A stretch of DNA of 30,024 bases, from NCBI GenBank assembly GCA_937965795.1, contig CALCMD010000003.1, forward strand, positions 1 through 30,024, written 5' to 3'. Source of the stretch: an uncultured Lachnospiraceae bacterium. GTDB taxonomy: Bacteria > Bacillota > Clostridia > Lachnospirales > Lachnospiraceae. The notes below the pieces were generated by a model. It ran no database searches. It saw nothing but the letters and a program-made list of their open reading frames with translations, and was not told where the DNA came from. The position numbers and the translations under genes were made by a program. Position 1 is the first letter of the stretch, and each line of letters begins with the position of its first letter. Positions 1 to 6,564 of this stretch are shown in pieces.

Positions 1-128
1 TCAGATTGGTTATTTCTGTTGGTCTTAGGCTGGCTGTTTCAAGCGGACTCTAACAACATTTATTATTTCTTGCGCATTTAGTGTATAAGATCAACCTAAA
101 GCAGTACTTAAGATACCAGTGAACACTT

Positions 129-174
129 TGTGAAAAAGCGGAGAAACCATGTCCAGCCATGATTTCTCCGCTTT
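129..174 (-). terminator. Rho-independent terminator of the two-component operon
   Basis: A stem of about 12 bp (AAAGCGGAGAAA at 135-146 pairing with 163-174), extended by an imperfect CCATG/CATGA part, starts two bases after the histidine kinase stop codon. Read on the minus strand it is followed by a short T run. It would end the 2076-to-176 transcript. The remaining bases 1-128 hold no feature I can support. Confidence 0.75.
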
Positions 175-175
175 C

Positions 176-1405
176 CTATTTTAATTCTACTTTAAACCCG
201 ATGATCCGGTTCTTTTTATATGCCGCAATGCTGCCATGATGGTTCTTTACGATCGCTTTGGCAATGGACAGCCCTACGCCAAAGCTTCCATCAAAGGTTC
301 TGGCTTTATCCACACGATAAAACCGGTCAAATAATTTGCCAAGTTCTATCTGATCTGCCTTCTCATAAGTATTTTCAACAATTACGACCGGACGGCGTCT
401 TTCATAAGCCAAAATCTGTATCGTGCCTCCGGGATCACAGTATTTTACTGCATTATCCAAAAGTATGGATAGCAAACGGCGGATGAGCCCCTCATCGCCT
501 TTACAGAGAATGGACGGCTTTATATCGGCCATCAGTTTTTTTTGAAGTTCCGCTGCCAGCGGCTTAAATTCTGATGTGACATCCGACAAAGCTCTGCTCA
601 GATCAAACTGGGAAATGGTAAGATTCGACTGACTCTCATCCATCCTGGATAATATAACCAGTTGATTGATCAACATTCCCATCCTTTCCCCTTCACTTCG
701 AATATCATCCAGCCATTCATTCTGTCCCACCTCTGATTCAACAATATCCAGATTCGACAAAATCAGGGTAAGAGGCGTCTTAAGTTCATGGTTTGCATCC
801 GTTATAAACTGCTTCTGCTTCTCATAACTTTCCGCGACAGGCCGTACCACTCTTTTTGAAATCAGTATAAACAGAAGCAGAACGACAAGCCCGCTGCCAA
901 TCAAAACGAGCAAAGAAGTGAATAAAAAGCGGCGCGCCATCAAATAATTCATATCCCCATTTACAAAAACGATGGCAGTTCCCGTTTTCGCCCTGAAAAT
1001 TTTGTATCTGTAGTCTGACACCCACCCTCTTGTCTGATCCCTTTTCAGCGCAATGTCTGTAAATTCCTGTATCTGCGCTTCCGATATGGAAGAAACAGAA
1101 TCACTATTTACCTTCACAATCCTGTTATCCTTACCGAGCCACACGGTAAAAAAGCGCGTGCTGAACTTCGTTTCCTCTGTAATAACATCGGTATATGGAA
1201 ATCCGCCGGATGGCAGCGGCCGGGCGGATGCGTCAAATTCAGGGAACACGCCGCCGTTCGCGGCGATCTCGTCTGTTAAAATATCCATCGTATTATTTAA
1301 CTGTATATTGCCCAGGATAAACAGAATTAAAAAAATACCGGAAAATACGATCATAATAGAAACAGCGCTGACCCGTATAAACTTTCTCCGCAGACCATAA
1401 ATCAT
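176..1405 (-). CDS. Membrane sensor histidine kinase (OmpR-partner type)
   Basis: This is a 409-residue sensor kinase expected to autophosphorylate on His and pass the phosphate to the response regulator encoded just upstream. Membrane segments are visible at about residues 11-32 and 161-183, and the ~125-residue region between them should be the extracytoplasmic sensor. The H box reads ANHELKTPL with His206. The N box reads LLDNAVKY, and the G box is around GSFGVGLSIAK, so the kinase looks intact and is of normal length. The start overlaps the regulator stop by 4 bp (ATGA), which indicates translational coupling. The stimulus cannot be read from the sequence, and no obvious target gene, such as an ABC exporter, lies beside it in the window. 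Confidence 0.93.
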   Translation of the reverse strand: MIYGLRRKFIRVSAVSIMIVFSGIFLILFILGNIQLNNTMDILTDEIAANGGVFPEFDASARPLPSGGFPYTDVITEETKFSTRFFTVWLGKDNRIVKVNSDSVSSISEAQIQEFTDIALKRDQTRGWVSDYRYKIFRAKTGTAIVFVNGDMNYLMARRFLFTSLLVLIGSGLVVLLLFILISKRVVRPVAESYEKQKQFITDANHELKTPLTLILSNLDIVESEVGQNEWLDDIRSEGERMGMLINQLVILSRMDESQSNLTISQFDLSRALSDVTSEFKPLAAELQKKLMADIKPSILCKGDEGLIRRLLSILLDNAVKYCDPGGTIQILAYERRRPVVIVENTYEKADQIELGKLFDRFYRVDKARTFDGSFGVGLSIAKAIVKNHHGSIAAYKKNRIIGFKVELK

Positions 1406-2076
1406 TGTTTTCCCTCCAGCACATAGCCTGCATTACGAATAAACCGGATTTCCACTGGCGCGCAAATTGCACTGATTTTCTTCCTTATATTCGAAATATG
1501 CACCCACACCACACTGGTATCTACATTTGTATTCCATCCCCAGACATGTGTCATGAACTGCTCCGTCGGAACAATGACATTTGGTTTTTGCATGAGCATT
1601 TCTATAATTTGAAACTCCTTGCCGCTTAAGTTCTGTAATTTCCCCTTATAGTCCAGTTGGTAGGTAGAGCGGTTTAATACTACCTCCTGATATATCAGCA
1701 GGTCAGGCACATAATTATCCTTGCGTCTTAGCATGGCTCTGACTCTCGCCAAAAGCTCCGGGGTGGAAAAAGGCTTTGGCAGGTAATCATCGGCTCCGGC
1801 GTCCAATCCTTCTACTCGCTGCGCTACTTCTGTACGGGCAGTCAAAAACAAAGCCGGAGTCGTTATCCCCGCCTCCCGCAGCCTTTGCAGTACCTGTATC
1901 CCGTCAAGCCCGGGCATCATAATATCAAACACAAGCCCATCATATTCTTCTGACCTGGCATACGCAAGGGCGTCCTCACCATTGGATACCCCGTCAACAA
2001 CGAATTTATTCTTTTCAAAAATATACGTCAGGGTTTTTCGCAGTCTCGGATCATCCTCTGCTATAAGAAGCCGCAT
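1402..2076 (-). CDS. OmpR/PhoB-family response regulator
   Basis: This 224-residue regulator has an N-terminal receiver domain and a C-terminal winged-helix DNA-binding domain. The acidic pocket (EDD at 7-9), the phosphoacceptor Asp51 in VFDIMMPG, Thr79 and Lys101 (LPKPF) are all present. The C-terminal half has the usual OmpR pattern, with LSGKEFQIIEMLM and WVHISNIRKK. A clear GGAGGT ribosome binding site lies about 6 bases before the ATG. The gene is first in a two-gene operon with the kinase downstream. Only 43 bp separate it from the stop of the HEPN gene, with no terminator seen there, so some readthrough from that cassette is possible. I found no convincing separate promoter. Confidence 0.93.
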   Translation of the reverse strand: MRLLIAEDDPRLRKTLTYIFEKNKFVVDGVSNGEDALAYARSEEYDGLVFDIMMPGLDGIQVLQRLREAGITTPALFLTARTEVAQRVEGLDAGADDYLPKPFSTPELLARVRAMLRRKDNYVPDLLIYQEVVLNRSTYQLDYKGKLQNLSGKEFQIIEMLMQKPNVIVPTEQFMTHVWGWNTNVDTSVVWVHISNIRKKISAICAPVEIRFIRNAGYVLEGKQ

Positions 2077-2119
2077 AACCTTACCTCCGTTTCTTTACTG
2101 ACAATTATCGTACAACTGC

Positions 2120-2947
2120 CTAAAGACAGGCTAAAGTATTTTTATACACGCTTTTTTTACATTCCCGTTCCAGACATTCTTGCTTATAAAATGGCTTGCA
2201 ATAGTTATCAAAATTACATTTTTTTATTCGTTTCCGGTAATTATCTATTTTCTGTATTTTCTTTTCAACATCATTTCTAAAATTATCTGTTAGAATCTTA
2301 TCCTTATAGACAACATATGAGCTGATTACTTCGGCTATAATTTTATAAATATTATACAATAAATCTAATTTTTGGATATTATCATTTTCCTCTAAAAAAT
2401 CATATACTTTTTGTCCTGCTAAATCCGAACAATTACTATTAAGGGGCCTGCTCCATTGCCCATGCGCCAATCGGTTTCTAATTGTAATAGCCTGCTCAAT
2501 ATCATCTAAATATCCATATACTTTCTGATAATAAAACGCATCTGATTCATTCATAAAATTGGCTGAATAGTCATTCTGATTCATACAAAAACGAAAACCA
2601 TAACTTTTACAAACAGACAAGTTTAAACAGTTTCTCCATTTCTTATTCATTTCCCTGCCAGAAAGAACAATTTGTCTTTCAGCATCTGTAAATGCAACGG
2701 AAGAATTTTCATATAATATTTTTTTCAACCGCGCTTCCAACCAGGAACATAGTAAAAACGTGTACAATCGTGTACTGCCCAAAACATCATATTCCAGCTT
2801 TTTTATTCTTCCCTGTTTATTCGTATTTGCCCTTTCATAATATAGTTTTCCTAAATTTATTTGCGTCATTTTTTTAACTTGTCCAATTTCGTCCTCAAGT
2901 AATTTCAAATTTTCTTGATATATCTCATATAAACCCTGTCTTTCCAT
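2120..2947 (-). CDS. HEPN-domain protein, candidate RNase toxin
   Basis: This is a 275-residue, probably soluble, helical protein of no named family that I can assign. The motif IRNRLAHGQW contains R157-N158-x3-H162, the Rx4-6H signature of HEPN ribonucleases, followed by a helical region typical of HEPN folds. The tail is Lys- and Cys-rich (Cys244, 250, 258, 263, 274) and may bind zinc or RNA. HEPN proteins act as RNases in toxin-antitoxin, abortive-infection and CRISPR systems; the enzymatic role here is inferred from the motif. The start is supported by AGAGGGG about 7 bases before the ATG. The gene is much richer in A+T than its neighbours, suggesting transfer. Its start lies only ~24 bp after a terminator that ends an upstream structured RNA, so expression may depend on terminator readthrough. 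Alternatives are an AbiF/Abi_2-like or MAE_28990-like HEPN protein, or an inactive HEPN. Confidence 0.72.
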   Translation of the reverse strand: MERQGLYEIYQENLKLLEDEIGQVKKMTQINLGKLYYERANTNKQGRIKKLEYDVLGSTRLYTFLLCSWLEARLKKILYENSSVAFTDAERQIVLSGREMNKKWRNCLNLSVCKSYGFRFCMNQNDYSANFMNESDAFYYQKVYGYLDDIEQAITIRNRLAHGQWSRPLNSNCSDLAGQKVYDFLEENDNIQKLDLLYNIYKIIAEVISSYVVYKDKILTDNFRNDVEKKIQKIDNYRKRIKKCNFDNYCKPFYKQECLERECKKSVYKNTLACL

Positions 2948-2969
2948 ATTACATCCCCTCTTATTCTAA

Positions 2970-3002
2970 TATTAAAAAGAGGCGAAAGACCTTCACCTCT
3001 TT
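2970..3002 (-). terminator. Terminator between small RNA and HEPN gene
   Basis: An 11-bp stem (2976-2986 with 2992-3002, one G-U pair) with a 5-base loop is followed on the minus strand by TTTTTAAT. It would end the small RNA. Because the HEPN ATG lies only ~24 bases further on, it could also act as an attenuator that lowers HEPN expression. Confidence 0.8.
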
Positions 3003-3119
3003 GAATCCCACTACCGAAAATGGCAGAACACTTTCTGTCACTTTCGGCGGCAGGACTCGAACCTGCACTATTACTAATAAATTTTATTAGGTGTGTTTAC
3101 CTATTACACCATCGCCGTG
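2971..3119 (-). ncRNA. Small structured RNA with tRNA-like 5' part, upstream of HEPN gene
   Basis: This RNA of about 148 nt is predicted from a consensus promoter and a terminator; the promoter places +1 at 3118-3119. In order it contains a tRNA-like body (3118-3044), a second strong hairpin at 3047-3014 (CCGAAAGTG pairing with CATTTTCGG, then CAGAA with TTCTG), and the terminator hairpin. The second hairpin shares three bases (CCG) with the tRNA-like acceptor strand, so the two folds may compete. There is no open reading frame or ribosome binding site in it. The position between a strong promoter and a HEPN gene suggests an RNA antitoxin or guide/regulator RNA. This is inference; a plain tRNA-derived remnant is the alternative. 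Confidence 0.6.
3044..3118 (-). tRNA. tRNA-like fold, probably not a decoding tRNA
   Basis: A classic T arm is present (GCAGG, loop TTCGAGT, CCTGC at 3066-3050). A D arm with a GG-containing loop follows the tRNA pattern (GTGT, AATAGGTAA, ACAC). A 5-bp acceptor-like helix joins CGGCG (3117-3113) to CGCCG (3049-3045). The place of the anticodon arm is taken by CTAATAA-AAT-TTATTAG. Read as a 7-base loop this is AAAATTT, which lacks the nearly invariant U33 and would give anticodon AAT, not expected in bacteria. The first two acceptor pairs are missing and no CCA is encoded. It may be a tRNA mimic or a decayed tRNA gene; a tRNA finder might score it weakly. Confidence 0.42.
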
Positions 3120-3125
3120 GATTTT

Positions 3126-3154
3126 ATTATATCATGCCATATAATCACTGTCAA
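3126..3154 (-). promoter_or_regulatory. Consensus sigma-A promoter of the tRNA-like RNA
   Basis: The minus strand has a perfect TTGACA (3154-3149), a 17-base spacer and a perfect TATAAT (3131-3126). Transcription would begin at 3118-3119, exactly at the 5' end of the tRNA-like helix and without a leader. It is the best-matching promoter seen in the window, so the RNA should be abundant. Confidence 0.85.
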
Positions 3155-3179
3155 TTCTCTTCAAAACAATACTTTTATC

Positions 3180-3200
3180 TTTCATGAAACTTTCATGAAA
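3180..3200. repeat. Two tandem copies of palindrome TTTCATGAAA
   Basis: The 10-bp perfect palindrome TTTCATGAAA occurs at 3180-3189 and again at 3191-3200, an 11-bp period of about one helical turn. It lies 26-46 bp upstream of the -35 box of the small RNA and 11 bp after the stop of the secreted-protein gene. It could be an operator for the small RNA promoter, or a weak terminator element. Confidence 0.6.
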
Positions 3201-3211
3201 CGATTTAAATT

Positions 3212-4588
3212 TTAGAAGCCCTGATCTGGGACAGGCGCTTTGTAATTATTGGAGAACATGATCTGCTTGGTAATATCAAATGCCACTAACACCCCGGTAG
3301 GAGGTGTGTTCAACGTCACATTATCCGTGGGCAGCCATACTTTTGCCTTCGTGTTCCACCGAAAACCGATGCGCATTCCCTGCCAGTGCTCCACAACCTT
3401 TAGCGGGCCGCCCTCTGTTTCCTGTTCCTCTGTGTATCTCTGGGGACACACAGTGATATATCCGTTTGCCAGATCGCCGCAGTATACATATTCATCCATC
3501 GCAATCTTCCATTTGGTCTTATCGGCAAGTCCCCCCTCCGGCGTATAGCCATTGTATGGCGTCGCCCCCTTAAGATAAGCCCTGGAAGCAAAGCTGGTGA
3601 CGTTGATTGCCGTTCCGTCTGTCGCCAAAACCTGTTTCATGCCATAGTCTCGCAGCTTCTGCTTCTGTGGAATGCTTAACTTATACGCGTCGCCGGTCAC
3701 AGCGCCTGCGCCGTTCATCAGGGCATCCAGCATACCGTAGGCAGCGCTGCTGTAGTCAGACAGCCCCTTGTACTCATAATTGTCCAGAGCCACCACGTAC
3801 AGCGCGCCGATCACAAACGGATCATCACAGTTCTTTATCACATATTCTACCTGCTCCACGGTTGTCGGCCACGGATTGAAGCTGACATATTTTCTGGTAA
3901 GTTCCTTCGGGATAATTAAATCCTCGTTTGCTTCCTCGTCTTTGTAGGAATATTGTCCGGTAAAAGTCTCTTCTGTGACTGTCCAAACGACTTTGGAATC
4001 CGGCGTCGGCGTTGGATCTGGGTCTGGTGTTGGGGTCGGATCCGGCGTCGGGGTCGGATCTGGATTCGGGGTTGGGGTCGGATCCGGCGTTGGGGTTGGA
4101 TCTGGATTCGGGGTTGGGGTTGGATTTGGCGTTGGGGTCGGATTCGGTGCAGACCCTGCCGCTCCCTTTACCGTAACATGAATGACCTTTTTGACTGTTT
4201 TTCCCTTTTTATTCCAATTCCTGGCAGTTATTGTAACCTTTGCAGTCCCGGCTCCCTTTGCCGTGATCTGGATGGTTGATGCGCCGCTTTTTGCCTTTTT
4301 TGAAGGCTTCTTTGTAATTTTTACAGCCGCCACCCTCTTGTCCGAGGATTTTGCCTTTACAGTCAGCTCCTTTGCGGCAGATTTTTTCGTGCTCTTTACA
4401 GTCGCTTTTACGGATACGGAAACTCCCTTTTCCAGCGTAAGACTGCTTTTAGAAACTGTCATGCTCTTTACGATTTTCTTCGGCGCAGCCTGGGCGGTTC
4501 CTCCCATAGCTGCCGACGCAGAAAACAGTACGGCAAACGCCAGCATCCCTATCCCTGCTTTTTTTAATTTCATCATACATTTCTTCAT
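3212..4588 (-). CDS. Secreted Ig-like protein with Pro-Thr linker and DUF6935-like C-terminus
   Basis: This is a 458-residue exported protein. Residues 1-34 form a signal peptide ending near AQAA. Residues ~36-142 form a Lys-rich Ig-like (Big_2-related) module. Residues ~148-200 are a proline/threonine/aspartate linker of PTPTPDP units. Residues ~210-458 form a globular domain with FNPWPTTVEQVEYVI and KGATPYNGYTPEG, which I associate with DUF6935 from memory (moderate certainty). No sortase motif or membrane anchor is seen at the C-terminus, so it is probably secreted or loosely wall-bound. AGGAG lies ~9 bases before the ATG. The neighbouring 4668-5657 gene is a paralogue in its first half with a different C-terminal domain, suggesting module shuffling after duplication. 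The function is unknown. Confidence 0.85.
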   Translation of the reverse strand: MKKCMMKLKKAGIGMLAFAVLFSASAAMGGTAQAAPKKIVKSMTVSKSSLTLEKGVSVSVKATVKSTKKSAAKELTVKAKSSDKRVAAVKITKKPSKKAKSGASTIQITAKGAGTAKVTITARNWNKKGKTVKKVIHVTVKGAAGSAPNPTPTPNPTPTPNPDPTPTPDPTPTPNPDPTPTPDPTPTPDPDPTPTPDSKVVWTVTEETFTGQYSYKDEEANEDLIIPKELTRKYVSFNPWPTTVEQVEYVIKNCDDPFVIGALYVVALDNYEYKGLSDYSSAAYGMLDALMNGAGAVTGDAYKLSIPQKQKLRDYGMKQVLATDGTAINVTSFASRAYLKGATPYNGYTPEGGLADKTKWKIAMDEYVYCGDLANGYITVCPQRYTEEQETEGGPLKVVEHWQGMRIGFRWNTKAKVWLPTDNVTLNTPPTGVLVAFDITKQIMFSNNYKAPVPDQGF

Positions 4589-4667
4589 ATCGTTCCTCTC
4601 CTTTTTCTATATTAGTGCCGCGGAGCAGCAAGCCCCTGCTCTGCAAACACCGCACACATCTCTATTG

Positions 4668-5657
4668 CTATTGTTTCTTAAAAGTTGCCGTTGTCAAAAA
4701 TATCCAGGTTTTTTTCGCTGTAATCATGTCGTCCGTCAGCGTCGCATGAATCACCGACATACTCTCTTCAAACTCATCCGAATCCTCACCCATCCCCACA
4801 AAGCGGAGCTGCAAAGCTTCTTTGCGCAGCGTCCATGTAAACGGCATCACCTCTTCACCGTTCATGCGGACATCAGCCGTCCCATCTGCTTTCAGTTCAA
4901 TATAAGACTCGCCATTATCATAAATCTCGTCAAAGGGATGCCAGAAATCTGAGTCATTTATTCCTCCAAGATCCATACCCTGAATTTGATATCCCTGATA
5001 TTTTCCAACCGCCCATGCCGGATTCAGTGCCGGATCAGGGGCCGGTATTGGGGTTGGATCCGGCGTCGGAGTCGGATCAGGGGTCGGGACCGGTGTTGGA
5101 TTCGGGATCGGCGTCGGAGTCGGATCAGGGGTCGGGACCGGTGTTGGATTCGGGATCGGCGTCGGAGTCGGATCAGGGGTCGGAGTTGAATCCTGTGTTG
5201 GCGTAGAACCCTGCGGAGTTCCTGCCGCTTCCTTTACTGTAACGTTGATAACCTTCTGAAGCACCTTTCCCTTCTTGTTTTTATTTTTTGCAGTCACTGT
5301 AATCTTTGCTGTGCCGGCTCCCTTCGCCGTAATCTGAAGCGTTGATACACCGCTTTTTGCCTTTTTTGAAGGCTTTTTTGTAATCTTTACCGCGGCTGTC
5401 TTCTTATTTGAGGATTTTGCCTTTACCATCAAATCCTTAGCCGCAGATTTCTTTGTACTCTTCACCGTCACCTTCACGACCCTGCTTTTTCCTTCTTCCA
5501 GCGTGACGCTGTCCACTGATACCGTCATTCCTTTTACGGTTTTTTTTGCCGCAGCCTGCACCGGTACTGCCGGAGCTGGCGCTGCTAAGACAGCCGCCAC
5601 GGCAAACGCCAGGACTGAAGCAAAAATTTTTGTGCATATCCTTTTTTTATTTCTCAT
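4668..5657 (-). CDS. Secreted Ig-like protein with Pro-Thr linker, lipocalin-like C-terminus
   Basis: This is a paralogue of the next gene downstream. It has a signal peptide (about the first 35 residues from MRNKKRICTKI) and an Ig-like Lys-rich module carrying KSTKKSAAK and KKPSKKAKSG, almost identical to the neighbour. A long PTPDPTPTP linker encoded by 48-bp tandem DNA repeats follows. The C-terminal domain of ~115 residues has alternating beta-strand patterns (ESYIELKADGTADVRMNG), reminiscent of lipocalin-like beta barrels; that call is tentative. I chose the start at 5657 because GGAAGGAAG lies just upstream and the signal peptide begins there; the longer frame to 5726 adds 23 residues without a good ribosome site. 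Its role is unknown, probably extracellular binding. Confidence 0.82.
   Translation of the reverse strand: MRNKKRICTKIFASVLAFAVAAVLAAPAPAVPVQAAAKKTVKGMTVSVDSVTLEEGKSRVVKVTVKSTKKSAAKDLMVKAKSSNKKTAAVKITKKPSKKAKSGVSTLQITAKGAGTAKITVTAKNKNKKGKVLQKVINVTVKEAAGTPQGSTPTQDSTPTPDPTPTPIPNPTPVPTPDPTPTPIPNPTPVPTPDPTPTPDPTPIPAPDPALNPAWAVGKYQGYQIQGMDLGGINDSDFWHPFDEIYDNGESYIELKADGTADVRMNGEEVMPFTWTLRKEALQLRFVGMGEDSDEFEESMSVIHATLTDDMITAKKTWIFLTTATFKKQ
5065..5183. repeat. 48-bp perfect tandem repeat in linker-coding DNA
   Basis: Units at 5065-5112 and 5113-5160 are identical over 48 bp, and the first 23 bp of a third unit run to 5183. They encode the Pro-Thr-Asp/Ile-Pro-Asn linker. The exactness implies recent expansion by slippage or recombination, so linker length probably varies between strains. 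Similar but shorter and less exact repeats occur in the neighbouring paralogue at about 4000-4150. Confidence 0.9.
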
Positions 5658-5734
5658 AAACTTCTTCCTTCCTAACTTCATCTGTTTACATCCATTCTCG
5701 TGGCTTACCGATACCTGCCAAACCACCGGAAGCG

Positions 5735-6550
5735 TCAGAACTTTCCGCCCCCGCCTCCATGTGTTCTGCCGGAGGAAGATGTATGTGTGCTGCTTCCCGA
5801 ATCCTTCTCCTTCGGTTTCTCCGTGCGGTCAACCTTCCGGTATAAGAAAAGATCCCGCCTTTCGGTAACTTCCATGCTGCCTTTCCGTACATAGCTTCCT
5901 GCCGCTGCCTGGCTGCCGACGGTCTTCAGCATCCTCTTCATCCTGCCCACGATCAGCAGCGCCAGCGCGATTCCCACCGCAAGGGCTATCGGAATCCACA
6001 TCAGCCCTAACGGCTCGCGGGGCAGATTCGATTTATCATACGGCTTGCCTGTCCTCGCCTGTGTGAGGAAGGCGTCGCACTGCTCCGCATAAATGCCAAA
6101 CGCCGCCGCATAATTTCCCTCCGAAAGTTCATCCAGAAACCGCCCGGACAAATACTTGATCCCTGCGTCCGTAAAGGCGGTTATCCCATAACCATGTGTG
6201 GAAATCCACCAGTCCCTGTCCTCCAGGCTGACCAGCAGCAGCACGCCGTCCCTGCCTTCTCCATAGCCAAAATCGCAATACTCAAAAAGATCGTCCGCAT
6301 ACTCTTTTGCCGTGCTTCCCTCCAACGTGTCCGTAGTGGCTATTGCAACCTCAAACTCCTGCCGCACGCTGATTTCATCGAGCTTTTCCAGAAGCGCCTC
6401 CTCCTCGTTCTCGCCTAAAAGATCAGCCATATCCATCACCCGAAAATACTCCCCTGAAAATCCATCTTCCCCCTCTGCTGCAAAAGCCGGAAGAACTGCA
6501 AGAAGGCAGAGCAGAAACGCCGCTAAAACAGATAATGTCTTTTTCTTCAT
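5735..6550 (-). CDS. TPM-domain membrane protein (YdjH/YgcG-like)
   Basis: This protein has a signal peptide (MKKKTLSVLAAFLLCLLAVL), an extracytoplasmic TPM domain (DLLGENEEEALLEKLDEIS; later GRDGVLLLVSLEDRDWWIST), a membrane segment at WIPIALAVGIALALLIVG, and a cytoplasmic tail ending in the Gly-rich THGGGGGKF typical of this family. I chose the start at 6550 because AAGGAGGG lies ~9 bases upstream. The longer frame to 6646 overlaps the preceding gene and spoils the signal peptide. It follows the zinc-ribbon gene by 14 bp and forms an operon with it and the SPFH gene. In Bacillus subtilis the ydjFGHI operon combines PspA with such proteins, YdjG/YdjH being reported to hold PspA at the membrane. 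A membrane-stress role is therefore inferred. Confidence 0.85.
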   Translation of the reverse strand: MKKKTLSVLAAFLLCLLAVLPAFAAEGEDGFSGEYFRVMDMADLLGENEEEALLEKLDEISVRQEFEVAIATTDTLEGSTAKEYADDLFEYCDFGYGEGRDGVLLLVSLEDRDWWISTHGYGITAFTDAGIKYLSGRFLDELSEGNYAAAFGIYAEQCDAFLTQARTGKPYDKSNLPREPLGLMWIPIALAVGIALALLIVGRMKRMLKTVGSQAAAGSYVRKGSMEVTERRDLFLYRKVDRTEKPKEKDSGSSTHTSSSGRTHGGGGGKF

Positions 6551-6564
6551 TTTCCCGTCCCTCC

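Noticed and set aside
3044..3118. Ordinary decoding tRNA gene
   Set aside because: T and D arms fit, but the loop has no U33, the anticodon would be AAT, two acceptor pairs fail and there is no CCA. Kept as a tRNA-like element only.
3953..4279. Plus-strand frames rich in Val-Gly or Trp-Arg repeats (also at 4986-5206)
   Set aside because: They are the antisense reading of the Pro-Thr linker repeats of the two secreted proteins and have no ribosome site or domain.
4182..4952. 256-residue plus-strand frame spanning two minus-strand genes
   Set aside because: It is antisense to the Lys-rich Ig module (hence Phe-rich) and crosses the gap between two well-supported genes.
3953..5206. CRISPR array from the regular repeats
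   Set aside because: The units are direct, coding, without unique spacers, and encode Pro-Thr linkers. No CRISPR array or cas gene was seen anywhere in the window.
5658..5726. Longer N-terminus for the 4668 secreted protein
   Set aside because: It would place 23 residues before the signal peptide, and the ribosome site fits the start at 5657.
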